Below, in pieces: positions 6,203-13,283 of a stretch of DNA of 14,445 nucleotides. The stretch's first letter is position 1. The number at the start of each line of letters is the position of its first letter. The notes beneath the pieces were generated by a model. That model searched no databases. It saw nothing but the letters and a program-made list of their open reading frames with translations, and was not told the DNA's origin. A program made the translations under genes and the position numbers. Origin of the DNA: Acidaminococcaceae bacterium (lineage in GTDB: Bacteria > Bacillota > Negativicutes > Acidaminococcales > Acidaminococcaceae); assembly GCA_022653215.1 (NCBI GenBank), contig JALCSJ010000038.1, forward strand, positions 1 through 14,445. Reading direction: 5' to 3'.

Positions 6203-7135
6203 ATGGCTAAACTAGTATCATTTGTTGTCCCCGTTTTTAACGAGGCGGATAATATTAATGAATTTTATAAGCACCTGACCGCTGTAATGGCCAAGGAGCT
6301 TTATGACTATGAGCTGATTTTTGTTGACGACGGTTCTAGGGATGCCACTCCTGTGCTGATTAATGCTTTGGTGGAAAAAGACCAGCGTGTTCAGGGCTAT
6401 ATTTTTTCTCGCAATTTTGGACATCAGAGGGCTTTGACTTGTGGCATGGATGCAGCTGCAGGAGATGCAGTTATTACCATGGACGGGGATTTGCAGCATC
6501 CCCCGGAGCTGGTTCCTAAACTGCTCAGACTGTGGGAGAATGGCTATGAAATCGTTCAGACCATCCGCAAGGCCACAGAAGATGCGTCTTTTTTTAAAAA
6601 CATAACTTCTTCCGTTTACTATAAACTTATCAATGCTTTATCTGATATGAGAATTACTCCGGGTGGTTCAGACTTTCGTCTTTTGGATAAAAAGGCAGTG
6701 GTTGCTTTTCGTCTTTTTAGAGAAAGGGCCAGGTTTATCAGAGGGTTGATTAATAACATGGGTTTCAAATATACAACCCTAGAATTTATTGCGCCTCCCA
6801 GATTTGCCGGTAAATCAAAGTACAACTTAAGTAAAATGCTGCATTTTGCTTTAGATGGCATTACTGCTTTTTCTAATGTGCCTTTGCGTTTTGCTTTTTA
6901 TTTGGGCTGTATTTTGGGATGTGGAAGTATTTTACTTCTTTTCCATGTCATATATGTGAAATATATTATTGAAGATGCTGTACCTGGTTGGACAACTTTG
7001 GCAGTAAGCGTATTGTTCTTAGGTGGTGTGCAGCTAGTAGGCATCGGTATTGTAGGTGAATATGTGGGAAGAATATTTGAAGAAGTAAAACAGAGACCGC
7101 TTTACATAATTCGTGAACATTTGGTGAAAAAATAG
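6203..7135 (+). CDS. GtrB/DPM1-like membrane glycosyltransferase, family 2
   Basis: This 310-residue family 2 glycosyltransferase probably moves a sugar from a nucleotide donor to a polyprenyl-phosphate carrier at the inner face of the membrane. The GT-A domain shows FVVPVFNEADNI (7-18), VDDGSRD (41-47), SRNFGHQ (69-75) and the metal-binding DGD at 94-96 within MDGDLQHPPEL. SDFRL (156-160) and GKSKYN (203-208) are typical of the GtrB/DPM1-like branch. Two C-terminal membrane segments lie at about 229-254 and 264-288, followed by the usual GEYVGRIFEEVKQRPLYII tail. I chose ATG 6203 (AGAGG at 6193-6197) because the conserved fold starts there; an in-frame ATG at 6143 would add 20 residues rich in Gly, Pro and Arg that are not part of the fold. 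The donor sugar and product cannot be read from sequence. Its stop codon overlaps the -35 box of the next promoter. Confidence 0.88.
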   Translation: MAKLVSFVVPVFNEADNINEFYKHLTAVMAKELYDYELIFVDDGSRDATPVLINALVEKDQRVQGYIFSRNFGHQRALTCGMDAAAGDAVITMDGDLQHPPELVPKLLRLWENGYEIVQTIRKATEDASFFKNITSSVYYKLINALSDMRITPGGSDFRLLDKKAVVAFRLFRERARFIRGLINNMGFKYTTLEFIAPPRFAGKSKYNLSKMLHFALDGITAFSNVPLRFAFYLGCILGCGSILLLFHVIYVKYIIEDAVPGWTTLAVSVLFLGGVQLVGIGIVGEYVGRIFEEVKQRPLYIIREHLVKK

Positions 7136-7162
7136 ACAAAGCAGTTACAATTTTGTTATAAT
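7133..7162 (+). promoter_or_regulatory. promoter of the riboswitch-controlled hydrolase gene
   Basis: TAGACA at 7133-7138 (five of six to TTGACA, starting on the stop codon of the glycosyltransferase) and a perfect TATAAT at 7157-7162 are 18 bases apart, with TG one base before the -10 box. The start should be near 7169, just before the riboswitch. Confidence 0.72.
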
Positions 7163-7177
7163 AATGTCGTTTCAAAA

Positions 7178-7279
7178 AAAGTCTAATCTTGGAAACAAGA
7201 GCGGGGGAACCAAAGTGGGGTCAATTCCGTAAGGATAGGGCATCTCGACCCGAACCCGGCAGCTAACTTCGCAGACTAA
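7178..7279 (+). promoter_or_regulatory. c-di-AMP riboswitch (ydaO/yuaA type)
   Basis: The closing helix pairs AGTCT (7180-7184) with AGACT (7273-7277). In between stand the hallmark blocks of the ydaO class: AATCTTGGAAACAAGAGCGGGGGAACCA from 7185, split here as ATCTTGGAAACAAGAGC then GGGGGAACCA; GTGGGGTCAATTCC; AAGGATAGGGCATCTCGACCC; and GAACCCGGCAGCTAACTTCG. In Firmicutes this class turns off cell-wall hydrolase and potassium/osmolyte genes when c-di-AMP is high. The expression platform is unusual in being very short: the coding region begins about a dozen bases later and no terminator is visible, so control of ribosome access is more likely than attenuation. TCTCGA (7243-7248) in the aptamer is complementary to TCGAGA (7283-7288), which overlaps the ribosome binding site. 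Confidence 0.94.
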
Positions 7280-7290
7280 AATTCGAGAGG

Positions 7291-7986
7291 GTGGTTTTTA
7301 TTTTAAGAAGGATGATTTTGGGCGTAGTGTTTGTCATGGCAATGGCTATGGTGACGTTACCAAGTCAGAAGGCAGAGGCCAGTTTTAGTCAAGGTCAATC
7401 AGGACCGGAAATCGTGGCTATACAAGAAAAACTTCTGATGGAAGGTTACGACATCGGTATTCCGGACGGAGTGTTCGGGGCACAGACAACAGAAGCAGTT
7501 AAGAAGTATCAAGCTAGTGTGGGTCTTACTCCTGACGGCGTAGTTGGTAGCTATACCTACTCCAAGCTTATGGGTTCCGATCTACCCACAAGAAGCAGTT
7601 ACGGTGTTAGCCGTGGCAGCGGAGTCGTAAGAAATCTGATTTCGGCAGCTTTTGAGTACATGGGAGTGCCGTATGTATTTGGTGGCACAAGTCCATGGGG
7701 GTTTGATTGTTCAGGCTTTACACAATATGTTTTCCGGAGAGTTGGTATTGACATTCCTCGGACTGCAGATGTGCAGTATTACAATTACCCCAAGGTTTCA
7801 TCCGGCAATTTACAGCCGGGAGATTTGGTGTTTTTTGAGACTTATGAACCAGGACCTTCCCACGTAGGCATTTACTTGGGCGGTGGAGAAATGATTCAGG
7901 CCGGTTCCAGTACCGGTGTGACGATTTCACCTGTATTTAGCGGTTATTTCGGAGCTAGATACATTGGCGCAGCCAGAGTTCTGTAA
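7291..7986 (+). CDS. secreted peptidoglycan-binding NlpC/P60 endopeptidase
   Basis: This protein is predicted to be exported and to cut peptide stems in peptidoglycan. An N-terminal signal peptide (LRR, then a hydrophobic core, ending in AEA near residue 30 when counted from 7291) is followed by a PG-binding type 1 repeat at about 36-94 (QEKLLMEGYDIG.PDG.FG..T..AV..YQ), a short Ser/Gly/Arg linker, and an NlpC/P60 domain at about 112-231. Catalytic C140 is in FDCSGF and H191 in PSHVGIYLG; the third residue is Q203, where many members have His or Asn. The start is uncertain: GTG 7291 abuts GAGAGG with no spacing, ATG 7312 abuts AGAAGG and would lose the two arginines, while ATT 7300 has the right spacing. 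Expression is under the c-di-AMP riboswitch, and a strong terminator closes the unit. Confidence 0.9.
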   Translation: MVFILRRMILGVVFVMAMAMVTLPSQKAEASFSQGQSGPEIVAIQEKLLMEGYDIGIPDGVFGAQTTEAVKKYQASVGLTPDGVVGSYTYSKLMGSDLPTRSSYGVSRGSGVVRNLISAAFEYMGVPYVFGGTSPWGFDCSGFTQYVFRRVGIDIPRTADVQYYNYPKVSSGNLQPGDLVFFETYEPGPSHVGIYLGGGEMIQAGSSTGVTISPVFSGYFGARYIGAARVL

Positions 7987-8012
7987 GTAAGGTTTGACCC
8001 GTAAAGGTCAAT

Positions 8013-8049
8013 AAGGCGGTATTTACTTTTAAAGTAAATACCGCCTTTT
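8013..8049 (+). terminator. intrinsic terminator after the NlpC/P60 gene
   Basis: A perfect 17-base inverted repeat (8013-8029 and 8031-8047, AAGGCGGTATTTACTTT and its complement) ends in TTTT at 8046-8049. The same stem has an A-run on its left side, so it may work in both directions. A small hairpin, TGACC/GGTCA at 7995-8010, precedes it. Confidence 0.9.
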
Positions 8050-8102
8050 GGTATGTGTGAGAGAAAATAACATAAAAAGGGTCCACTCAAGTTGTACGTT
8101 TG

Positions 8103-8111
8103 TGTTATAAT
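8103..8111 (+). promoter_or_regulatory. extended -10 promoter of the metF operon
   Basis: TGTTATAAT at 8103-8111 is a perfect extended -10 element; no good -35 box is found at 16-18 bases upstream. The leader to the metF start is about 45 bases and is too short for a SAM, T-box or cobalamin riboswitch, so none of these controls the operon from this site. Confidence 0.55.
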
Positions 8112-8162
8112 AGTGACTAATATCTTATAGAGATGATATAGAGAAAAGAAGAGGGGAATAAG

Positions 8163-9023
8163 ATGAAGATAATTAATTTGCTAAGGGGAAAGAAGGTTTG
8201 TATTTCCTGTGAATTATTTCCGCCTAAAGAAGGCAGCCAATTAGAAAATGCCCTGGAAATAGTCCATAAAATTGCTCAGGATGGAGTAGACTACATGAGT
8301 GTGACCTATGGCGCAGGTGGTACTGCTGTAGGTAAAAGCGTTGCTTTAGTGGGAGAAATAGAAAAATGCAAAGTGCCGGCTTTAGCACATCTGACTTGTG
8401 TAGGGGCTGACAAAGTCAGTATTGATACAACTTTAGATCAGTATAAAGCCGCAGGAGTTACTAATGTTTTGGCCCTTAGAGGTGATAAACCACAGGGCAG
8501 GCCAATGCCGGAGGGCGATTTCAAACATGCCAGCGATTTAGTACGGGAAATAAAAAGTCACGGTGATTTTTGCGTAGGAGGAACTTGTTATCCTCAGGGT
8601 CATCCGGAGGCAGCTACACTTGAACAAGATATTGAGAATACTAAAATAAAATTAGGAGAAGGCTGTGATTTTCTTGTTACTCAAATGTTTTTTGAAAATC
8701 CTGCTTTCTATAACTATATGTACCGTTTGATGGCTCACGGCATTAATGTTCCTGTAGTACCTGGTATTATGCCTATTACCACAGCTAAGCAAATTGAACG
8801 TATTTTTACTTTAAGCGGTACTCCTTTGCCTGCATCTCTCAGAGCTATGGCAGAAAAATTTGCTGATAGGCCGGGTGCTTTAAAGCAGGCAGGAATGGCC
8901 TATGCCATTGGACAGATTATGGATCTTATTGCTAATGATTTTACGAATATTCATGTTTATACTATGAACAAACCGGAAATTATCGGGGGCATTCGTAAGG
9001 CTCTCTCCGAAATTATCAAATAA
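8163..9023 (+). CDS. metF: 5,10-methylenetetrahydrofolate reductase
   Basis: This enzyme reduces 5,10-methylene-THF to 5-methyl-THF with FAD, providing the methyl donor for methionine synthase. The 286 residues cover the whole bacterial TIM-barrel enzyme. Visible landmarks are the catalytic glutamate E17 in CELFPPKEG, SVTYGAGG (46-53), ALRGDKP (104-110), whose aspartate corresponds to the flavin-tuning Asp120 of E. coli MetF, CYPQGHPEA (142-150), TQMFFEN after residue 170 and VPGIMPI after residue 190. The start ATG at 8163 has GAGGGG eight bases before it. The gene heads a set of three tightly spaced genes (gaps of 11 and 28 bases) that together make the cobalamin-dependent end of methionine synthesis. 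The electron donor, NADH or ferredoxin/flavodoxin in anaerobes, cannot be told from the sequence. Confidence 0.95.
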   Translation: MKIINLLRGKKVCISCELFPPKEGSQLENALEIVHKIAQDGVDYMSVTYGAGGTAVGKSVALVGEIEKCKVPALAHLTCVGADKVSIDTTLDQYKAAGVTNVLALRGDKPQGRPMPEGDFKHASDLVREIKSHGDFCVGGTCYPQGHPEAATLEQDIENTKIKLGEGCDFLVTQMFFENPAFYNYMYRLMAHGINVPVVPGIMPITTAKQIERIFTLSGTPLPASLRAMAEKFADRPGALKQAGMAYAIGQIMDLIANDFTNIHVYTMNKPEIIGGIRKALSEIIK

Positions 9024-9034
9024 GCGAGGAAATT

Positions 9035-9640
9035 ATGGTAGCAAGATATTTACTCTATGATAAAAAAGAAGCTCTTAGATATTTTAGGGCTAAAGGCGAT
9101 GATAAGCAGGCTGAGAATGCCTGTGATTTAGCATATCTAAAACTACGCAACGAAGTTATGCCTCGTTTTGTTTCTACGCGCTTAAAATGTCACGTCATAC
9201 AGTGCAGTGCCCAAGCAAAAGGAAAAATTGTTCTGGAAAATGGTCTAGAGTTTTGCAGTAGCAATTTAGCAAAGCACTTAGATGGCTGCACGGAAGTATT
9301 GCTTTTTGGTGCCACTTTGGGCAGTAAGTTCGATGTGGCACAAAGACGTATTGCCCTGGAAGGTTTGACTCAGGGCGCAGCAGCTCAGGCTGTGGGGGCG
9401 GCTTTAATTGAGCATTACTGTGATACGGTGGAAGAGGAACTGAAAAAAGATTTTACAGGTGTTTCTTTTCGTTGGCGCTTCTCACCGGGGTACGGAGATT
9501 GGGATTTAGAAGAACAGAAAAAAGTATTTGCTATTTTAAATTGTAATAAAATCGGTCTTACTTTAACGGCAAGTGGTATGATGGCACCTATTAAATCAGT
9601 AACAGCCATTATTGGTATAGATTATAGGCAGAATATTTAA
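9035..9640 (+). CDS. stand-alone MetH reactivation domain (SAM-binding)
   Basis: This 201-residue protein corresponds to the C-terminal activation domain of E. coli MetH (Met_synt_B12 family), which binds SAM and flavodoxin and re-methylates the cofactor after accidental oxidation to cob(II)alamin. The signature RFSPGYGDWDL (148-158) is the SAM-binding motif, and LNCNKIGLTLTASGMMAPIKSVTAIIGI at 168-195 (quoted in part: LTASGMMAPIKS) is the following conserved block. FGATLGSKFD at 91-100 is also family-like. The N-terminal third is more variable. The ATG at 9035 has GAGGA at 9026-9030, and the gene starts 11 bases after metF and ends 28 bases before metH. The encoded domain is exactly what the neighbouring MetH lacks, so the two should act as a split enzyme. 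It carries no other recognisable domain. Confidence 0.92.
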   Translation: MVARYLLYDKKEALRYFRAKGDDKQAENACDLAYLKLRNEVMPRFVSTRLKCHVIQCSAQAKGKIVLENGLEFCSSNLAKHLDGCTEVLLFGATLGSKFDVAQRRIALEGLTQGAAAQAVGAALIEHYCDTVEEELKKDFTGVSFRWRFSPGYGDWDLEEQKKVFAILNCNKIGLTLTASGMMAPIKSVTAIIGIDYRQNI

Positions 9641-9668
9641 GCTTGCCCATTTCGTCAGGAGGCATAAT

Positions 9669-12062
9669 ATGGCGTTTAGAGATTTGCTGGGAAAAGATTT
9701 TTTGTATTTTGACGGGGCCATGGGAACTATGCTTCAGGCAGCAGGACTTCAGGCAGGAGAGCTGCCGGAAATATGGAACATCCAGCATCCGGAAAAGGTT
9801 CAGGCTGTGCATGGGGCTTACCTGGCAGCCGGTGCTCAGATTATTAAAACCAATACTTTTGGCGCAAACTCTTTAAAATTAACAGATACTGGAGTCAGTG
9901 TAGCCGAAGTGTTTCAAGGAGCCGTAAAAAATATTCGTTCGGCTATTGTCCAAGAAAAATCACAAGGAACCATACCATGTGACAGAGAAATTTTTGTGGC
10001 CTTAGATATGGGCCCCACAGGTAAGCTATTGCAGCCTTTTGGGGATCTTGCCTTTGCACAGGCTGTGGAAATATATAAGGAAGAAGTTCAGGCCGGAGTG
10101 AAGGCCGGGGCTGATATAATTTTAATTGAAACTATGAGTGATAGTTACGAAGCCAAGGCAGCAATTTTAGCTGCTAAAGAAAATAGCCAATTACCTATAG
10201 TTTGTACTTTTACTTTTGATTTATCAGGGAAACTGCTTAATGGGGCTGACGTAGAAACTGCTTTTTTCCTGGCCGCTGCTTTAGGTGTAGATGCAGTGGG
10301 ATTCAACTGCGGTCTAGGCCCGGAACAAATTGTGAAACTTTTACCCAGGGGAGTAGACTCGGTGGATTTGCCAATTGTAGTAAATCCCAATGCAGGACTG
10401 CCGGTAGTAAAAGAAGGCAAAACTGTTTTTGCTGTAGGCCCTGAAGAATATGGCAAGTTAATGTCCGAAGTTGCGGCAGAGGGAGCAGCTCTTTTAGGTG
10501 GTTGCTGCGGTACCACGCCTGAACATATTAAAGCATTATGTGAGAATTTAAAAGGACATAAACCAATAGGAAAAACTACGAAGGCTGAGACCCAAATCTC
10601 CGGGTATGGTTCAAGTGTTGATTTTGTTCATATGCCTGTAATTATTGGAGAAAGAATTAATCCTACAGGAAAGCCTCGTTTGAAAGAAGCTTTAAAAGCG
10701 GAAAATATGGATTATGTCTGCAATCTGGCCCTGGAACAGTTAGAAAAGGGAGCTTCAGCACTGGATGTTAATGTAGGTGTGCCGGGAGTGAATGAACCGG
10801 CTTTGCTTACTAAAGCTGTGTTAGCTCTCCAGGCCATTACTTCAGTGCCATTGCAAATAGATACTTCTGACTATATAGCTATGGAGCAGGCTTTGCGTAT
10901 ATATAACGGTCGTCCCTTATTGAACTCTGTTAATGGTAAGGAAGAAGTTTTAGAAAAGGTCCTGCCTCTAGCAAAAAAATATGGGGCAGCTTTAGTAGGT
11001 TTGTGCTTGGACGACAAGGGTATTCCTGAGTCAGCAGAAGAAAGATTGGCCATTGCTTGGAAGATTATTCACAGAGCCAAGGTTTTTGGCATTAAGGAAC
11101 AGGATATTTTTATTGACCCCCTGGCCATGACAATCAGCACAGGTGGACAAAATGCCGTAGTAGCACTGGATGTGGTAAAATCTTTGCATGCTAAAGGCAT
11201 TAAAACAATTATGGGTGTATCTAATATTTCTTTCGGATTACCGGCTAGAGACCAGGTTAATAGTACTTTTCTGGCTATGGCTATGGAACAAGGTTTAAGT
11301 GCTGCTATTCTTAACCCTAAGAGTGAAGCCATGCTTAACGCTTATTATGCCTACGGAGCATTGAGCAATAAGGACTTAGGGTGTAAAGCATATTTAGAGC
11401 ATTTTGCCGGAGTAAAGCAAGAGATTAAACCACAAGGACCGGAAGGAGAATATTCCCTTTATGAAGCCATTGTCAAGGGACTTACGGGACACAGCCATAA
11501 AGCTGTGGAAAAACTTTTGTCCGGTGGCAAGAAACCTTTAGATATTATTAATGAAGATATGATTCCGGCTCTAAATATGGTAGGGGAGGCTTTTGAAAAG
11601 AAAACACTTTTTTTGCCTCAGCTCCTCATGAGTGCTGATGCTGCTAAAGCCGGATTTGATGTTATAAAGCAAAAATTTGGGCCGGGAAAGGAAAACGGTG
11701 ACCCTATTGTTCTGGCTACAGTAAAAGGTGATGTTCATGATATTGGTAAAAATATAGTGAAGGTCCTTTGGGAAAACTACGGATATAAAGTTATTGATTT
11801 AGGTAAGGACGTGCCGCCGGAAAAAATTGTGGCAGCAACTCTTGAAAATAAAGCTAAATTAGTTGGTTTGTCTGCTTTAATGACAACTACGGTAACATCT
11901 ATGGAAGAAACCATAAAGCAGCTGCGCAAGGCAGTGGACTGCAAAATCGTAGTAGGTGGGGCAGTACTGACTGAGGACTATGCTAAAGTAATAGGAGCAG
12001 ATGCTTATGCCGCAAGTGCTGTAGCTTCAGTAAACTATGCCAATAAACTTTTTAAAAAATAA
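9669..12062 (+). CDS. metH: cobalamin-dependent methionine synthase, without activation domain
   Basis: This enzyme transfers the methyl group from 5-methyl-THF through methylcobalamin to homocysteine. At 797 residues it has four of the five modules of E. coli MetH (1227 aa). The homocysteine domain covers about 1-300, with zinc ligands C214 (FNCG) and C279/C280 (GGCCGT). The pterin-binding domain spans about 320-580, with IGERINPTG (326-334) and ALDVNVG (364-370). The cobalamin cap covers about 595-675 (NEDMIPALNMVGEAFE). The Rossmann cobalamin domain covers 678-797, with D688-x-H690-x-x-G693, where H690 is the lower axial ligand, and GLSALMTTT at 733-741. The fifth domain is supplied by the gene just upstream. 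The ATG at 9669 has AGGAGG at 9657-9662. No B12 riboswitch precedes the operon within the window. A weak GGCAT/ATGCC hairpin (12066-12082) follows the stop but lacks a U-run. Confidence 0.96.
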   Translation: MAFRDLLGKDFLYFDGAMGTMLQAAGLQAGELPEIWNIQHPEKVQAVHGAYLAAGAQIIKTNTFGANSLKLTDTGVSVAEVFQGAVKNIRSAIVQEKSQGTIPCDREIFVALDMGPTGKLLQPFGDLAFAQAVEIYKEEVQAGVKAGADIILIETMSDSYEAKAAILAAKENSQLPIVCTFTFDLSGKLLNGADVETAFFLAAALGVDAVGFNCGLGPEQIVKLLPRGVDSVDLPIVVNPNAGLPVVKEGKTVFAVGPEEYGKLMSEVAAEGAALLGGCCGTTPEHIKALCENLKGHKPIGKTTKAETQISGYGSSVDFVHMPVIIGERINPTGKPRLKEALKAENMDYVCNLALEQLEKGASALDVNVGVPGVNEPALLTKAVLALQAITSVPLQIDTSDYIAMEQALRIYNGRPLLNSVNGKEEVLEKVLPLAKKYGAALVGLCLDDKGIPESAEERLAIAWKIIHRAKVFGIKEQDIFIDPLAMTISTGGQNAVVALDVVKSLHAKGIKTIMGVSNISFGLPARDQVNSTFLAMAMEQGLSAAILNPKSEAMLNAYYAYGALSNKDLGCKAYLEHFAGVKQEIKPQGPEGEYSLYEAIVKGLTGHSHKAVEKLLSGGKKPLDIINEDMIPALNMVGEAFEKKTLFLPQLLMSADAAKAGFDVIKQKFGPGKENGDPIVLATVKGDVHDIGKNIVKVLWENYGYKVIDLGKDVPPEKIVAATLENKAKLVGLSALMTTTVTSMEETIKQLRKAVDCKIVVGGAVLTEDYAKVIGADAYAASAVASVNYANKLFKK

Positions 12063-12087
12063 AGAGGCATCTTTATAATGCCGGTAA

Positions 12088-12147
12088 AACATTGTGACAA
12101 AAGTAGTACATCTAGTACTGATTAGTTGCAACTAAGTACATAATGTT
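12088..12147 (+). promoter_or_regulatory. palindrome cluster upstream of the DtxR-like gene (probable operator)
   Basis: The stretch contains a perfect 14-base palindrome, TTAGTTGCAACTAA (12122-12135), an inverted repeat AGTAC-N5-GTACT (12105-12119), a direct repeat AGTACAT (12105-12111 and 12135-12141), and an outer pair AACATT/AATGTT (12088-12093 and 12142-12147). Two promoters are possible: TTTAAA-17-TATAAT at 12051-12079, which would put the palindromes in the leader, or TTGCAA (12127-12132) with TAAACT 16 bases later, which would put the palindrome on the -35 box. Autoregulation by the DtxR-like protein is the simplest reading. Confidence 0.5.
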
Positions 12148-12190
12148 GTAAACTATTAAATATAAGTATTTTTATCCGGGAGAAGATAAA

Positions 12191-12568
12191 ATGGAAATTC
12201 ATGAAGCAGCGGAAATGTATTTAGAAACAATTTTGGTTTTGAAAAACAGACTGGGTTTGGTGAAATCCGTGGATATTGCCAGAGAAATGGATTACTCTAA
12301 GCCAACTATCAGTATTGCCATGAAAAAATTTAAAGAAAATGGTTATATAACCATTGATGGAGAAGGGTTTATTACTATGACAGAAAAGGGCAGAGAAATT
12401 GCCGAGCGGATTTATGAACGGCATCAGGTTCTTAGCCATTTGCTGGAAGAAATGGGTGTCAGTGAAAAGAATGCCGTGGCTGATGCCTGCAAAATGGAGC
12501 ATGATTTAAGTGAAGAAACTTTTGACTGCCTGAAAAAACAATATATGAAATTAAAGAAGAAAAAATAG
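12191..12568 (+). CDS. short DtxR-family metal-dependent repressor with an iron-type ligand set
   Basis: This 125-residue protein has the winged-helix domain (about 4-65, with recognition region SKPTISIAMKKFKENGYI) and the dimerisation helices (to about 115) but no SH3-like third domain, as in MntR-length members. Aligning by eye, M9 in EMYLETI and C100, E103, H104 in ACKMEH coincide with M10, C102, E105, H106, the primary site of DtxR/IdeR. In B. subtilis MntR the first ligand is Asp8, which is Met here. The ligand set therefore points to Fe(II)-type sensing in a protein of MntR size. The ancillary-site histidine H78 is present, while the equivalent of DtxR H98 is V96. GGGAG at 12178-12182 supports ATG 12191. 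The gene is 16 bases from the response regulator gene, so the three genes downstream of the palindromes look like one operon. Confidence 0.87.
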   Translation: MEIHEAAEMYLETILVLKNRLGLVKSVDIAREMDYSKPTISIAMKKFKENGYITIDGEGFITMTEKGREIAERIYERHQVLSHLLEEMGVSEKNAVADACKMEHDLSEETFDCLKKQYMKLKKKK

Positions 12569-12584
12569 CGGAGGAGATGTGGAC

Positions 12585-13283
12585 ATGGAAAAACAACAGA
12601 AGGTTCTTGTGGCAGATGACGAAGCACAAATTAGAAATATATTAAGTATTTATTTGAAAAAAGCCGGCTTTGAAGTAGTAGAAGCGGCAGATGGTGCTGA
12701 GGCTTTAGTCAAAGTCCAGTCTGATAAGCCTGATATTATTGTTTTGGATATCATGATGCCCGTTATGGATGGACTGGAAGTATGCAAGCAAGTCCGCAAG
12801 ATTTCCGATATTCCTATTATTATGCTTACAGCTAAAGATGAGGATGACGACAGAATTTTGGGACTGGAAATCGGTGCAGATGATTATATTACCAAACCAT
12901 TTAACACAAGAGAAGTTGTAGCCAGAGTTAATGCAGTACTGCGGCGCAGTGGTCAGACTATTGCTGCTACCGGCAAGCAAGTCCTGGAGTTTCCTGATTT
13001 GATGATTAATCTAAGCGAATACAGAGTAGTGGCTTTTGGCAAAGAAGTAACTTTCACTGCTAAGGAAATGGAACTGCTCTGGTGTCTGGCTTCTCATCCG
13101 GGTATTGTTTTTTCCCGTAATCAACTGCTGGAAACAATTTGGGGTTATACTTATTATGGTGATACCAGGACAGTTGATACCCATATTAAGCGGGTGCGTC
13201 ACAAGCTGAACATACCAAAGGATTCCAAGTGGGATATTCTAACCGTTTGGGGAGTAGGTTATAAATTTGAGGTTAAAAAGTGA
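12585..13283 (+). CDS. OmpR/PhoB-family response regulator
   Basis: This 232-residue transcription factor has a receiver domain at 1-120 and a winged-helix DNA-binding domain at about 133-230. The phosphorylation site is D55 in VLDIMMP, with the acidic pair D11/D12, the switch threonine T82 and K104 in TKPF all in place. The recognition helix is in DTRTVDTHIKRVRHKL (193-208) and the wing ends in VWGVGYKFE. I chose ATG 12585, eight bases after GGAGGAG (12570-12576). A GTG six bases earlier is in frame but too close to that site. The kinase gene overlaps its stop by four bases (GTGA), a classic translationally coupled pair. The subfamily is that of PhoP/WalR/YycF-like regulators, but the target genes cannot be inferred from sequence. 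Confidence 0.94.
   Translation: MEKQQKVLVADDEAQIRNILSIYLKKAGFEVVEAADGAEALVKVQSDKPDIIVLDIMMPVMDGLEVCKQVRKISDIPIIMLTAKDEDDDRILGLEIGADDYITKPFNTREVVARVNAVLRRSGQTIAATGKQVLEFPDLMINLSEYRVVAFGKEVTFTAKEMELLWCLASHPGIVFSRNQLLETIWGYTYYGDTRTVDTHIKRVRHKLNIPKDSKWDILTVWGVGYKFEVKK

Noticed and set aside
8050..8162. SAM, T-box or cobalamin riboswitch before metF
   Set aside because: The leader after the extended -10 promoter is only about 45 bases and has none of the conserved blocks.
10145..10516. 123-codon minus-strand frame within metH
   Set aside because: It is antisense to the conserved homocysteine domain and has a composition typical of a shadow frame (rich in Ser, Pro and Ala).
12066..12082. Terminator after metH
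   Set aside because: The GGCAT/ATGCC stem has only five pairs and no U-run, so readthrough into the DtxR operon cannot be excluded but a terminator cannot be called.
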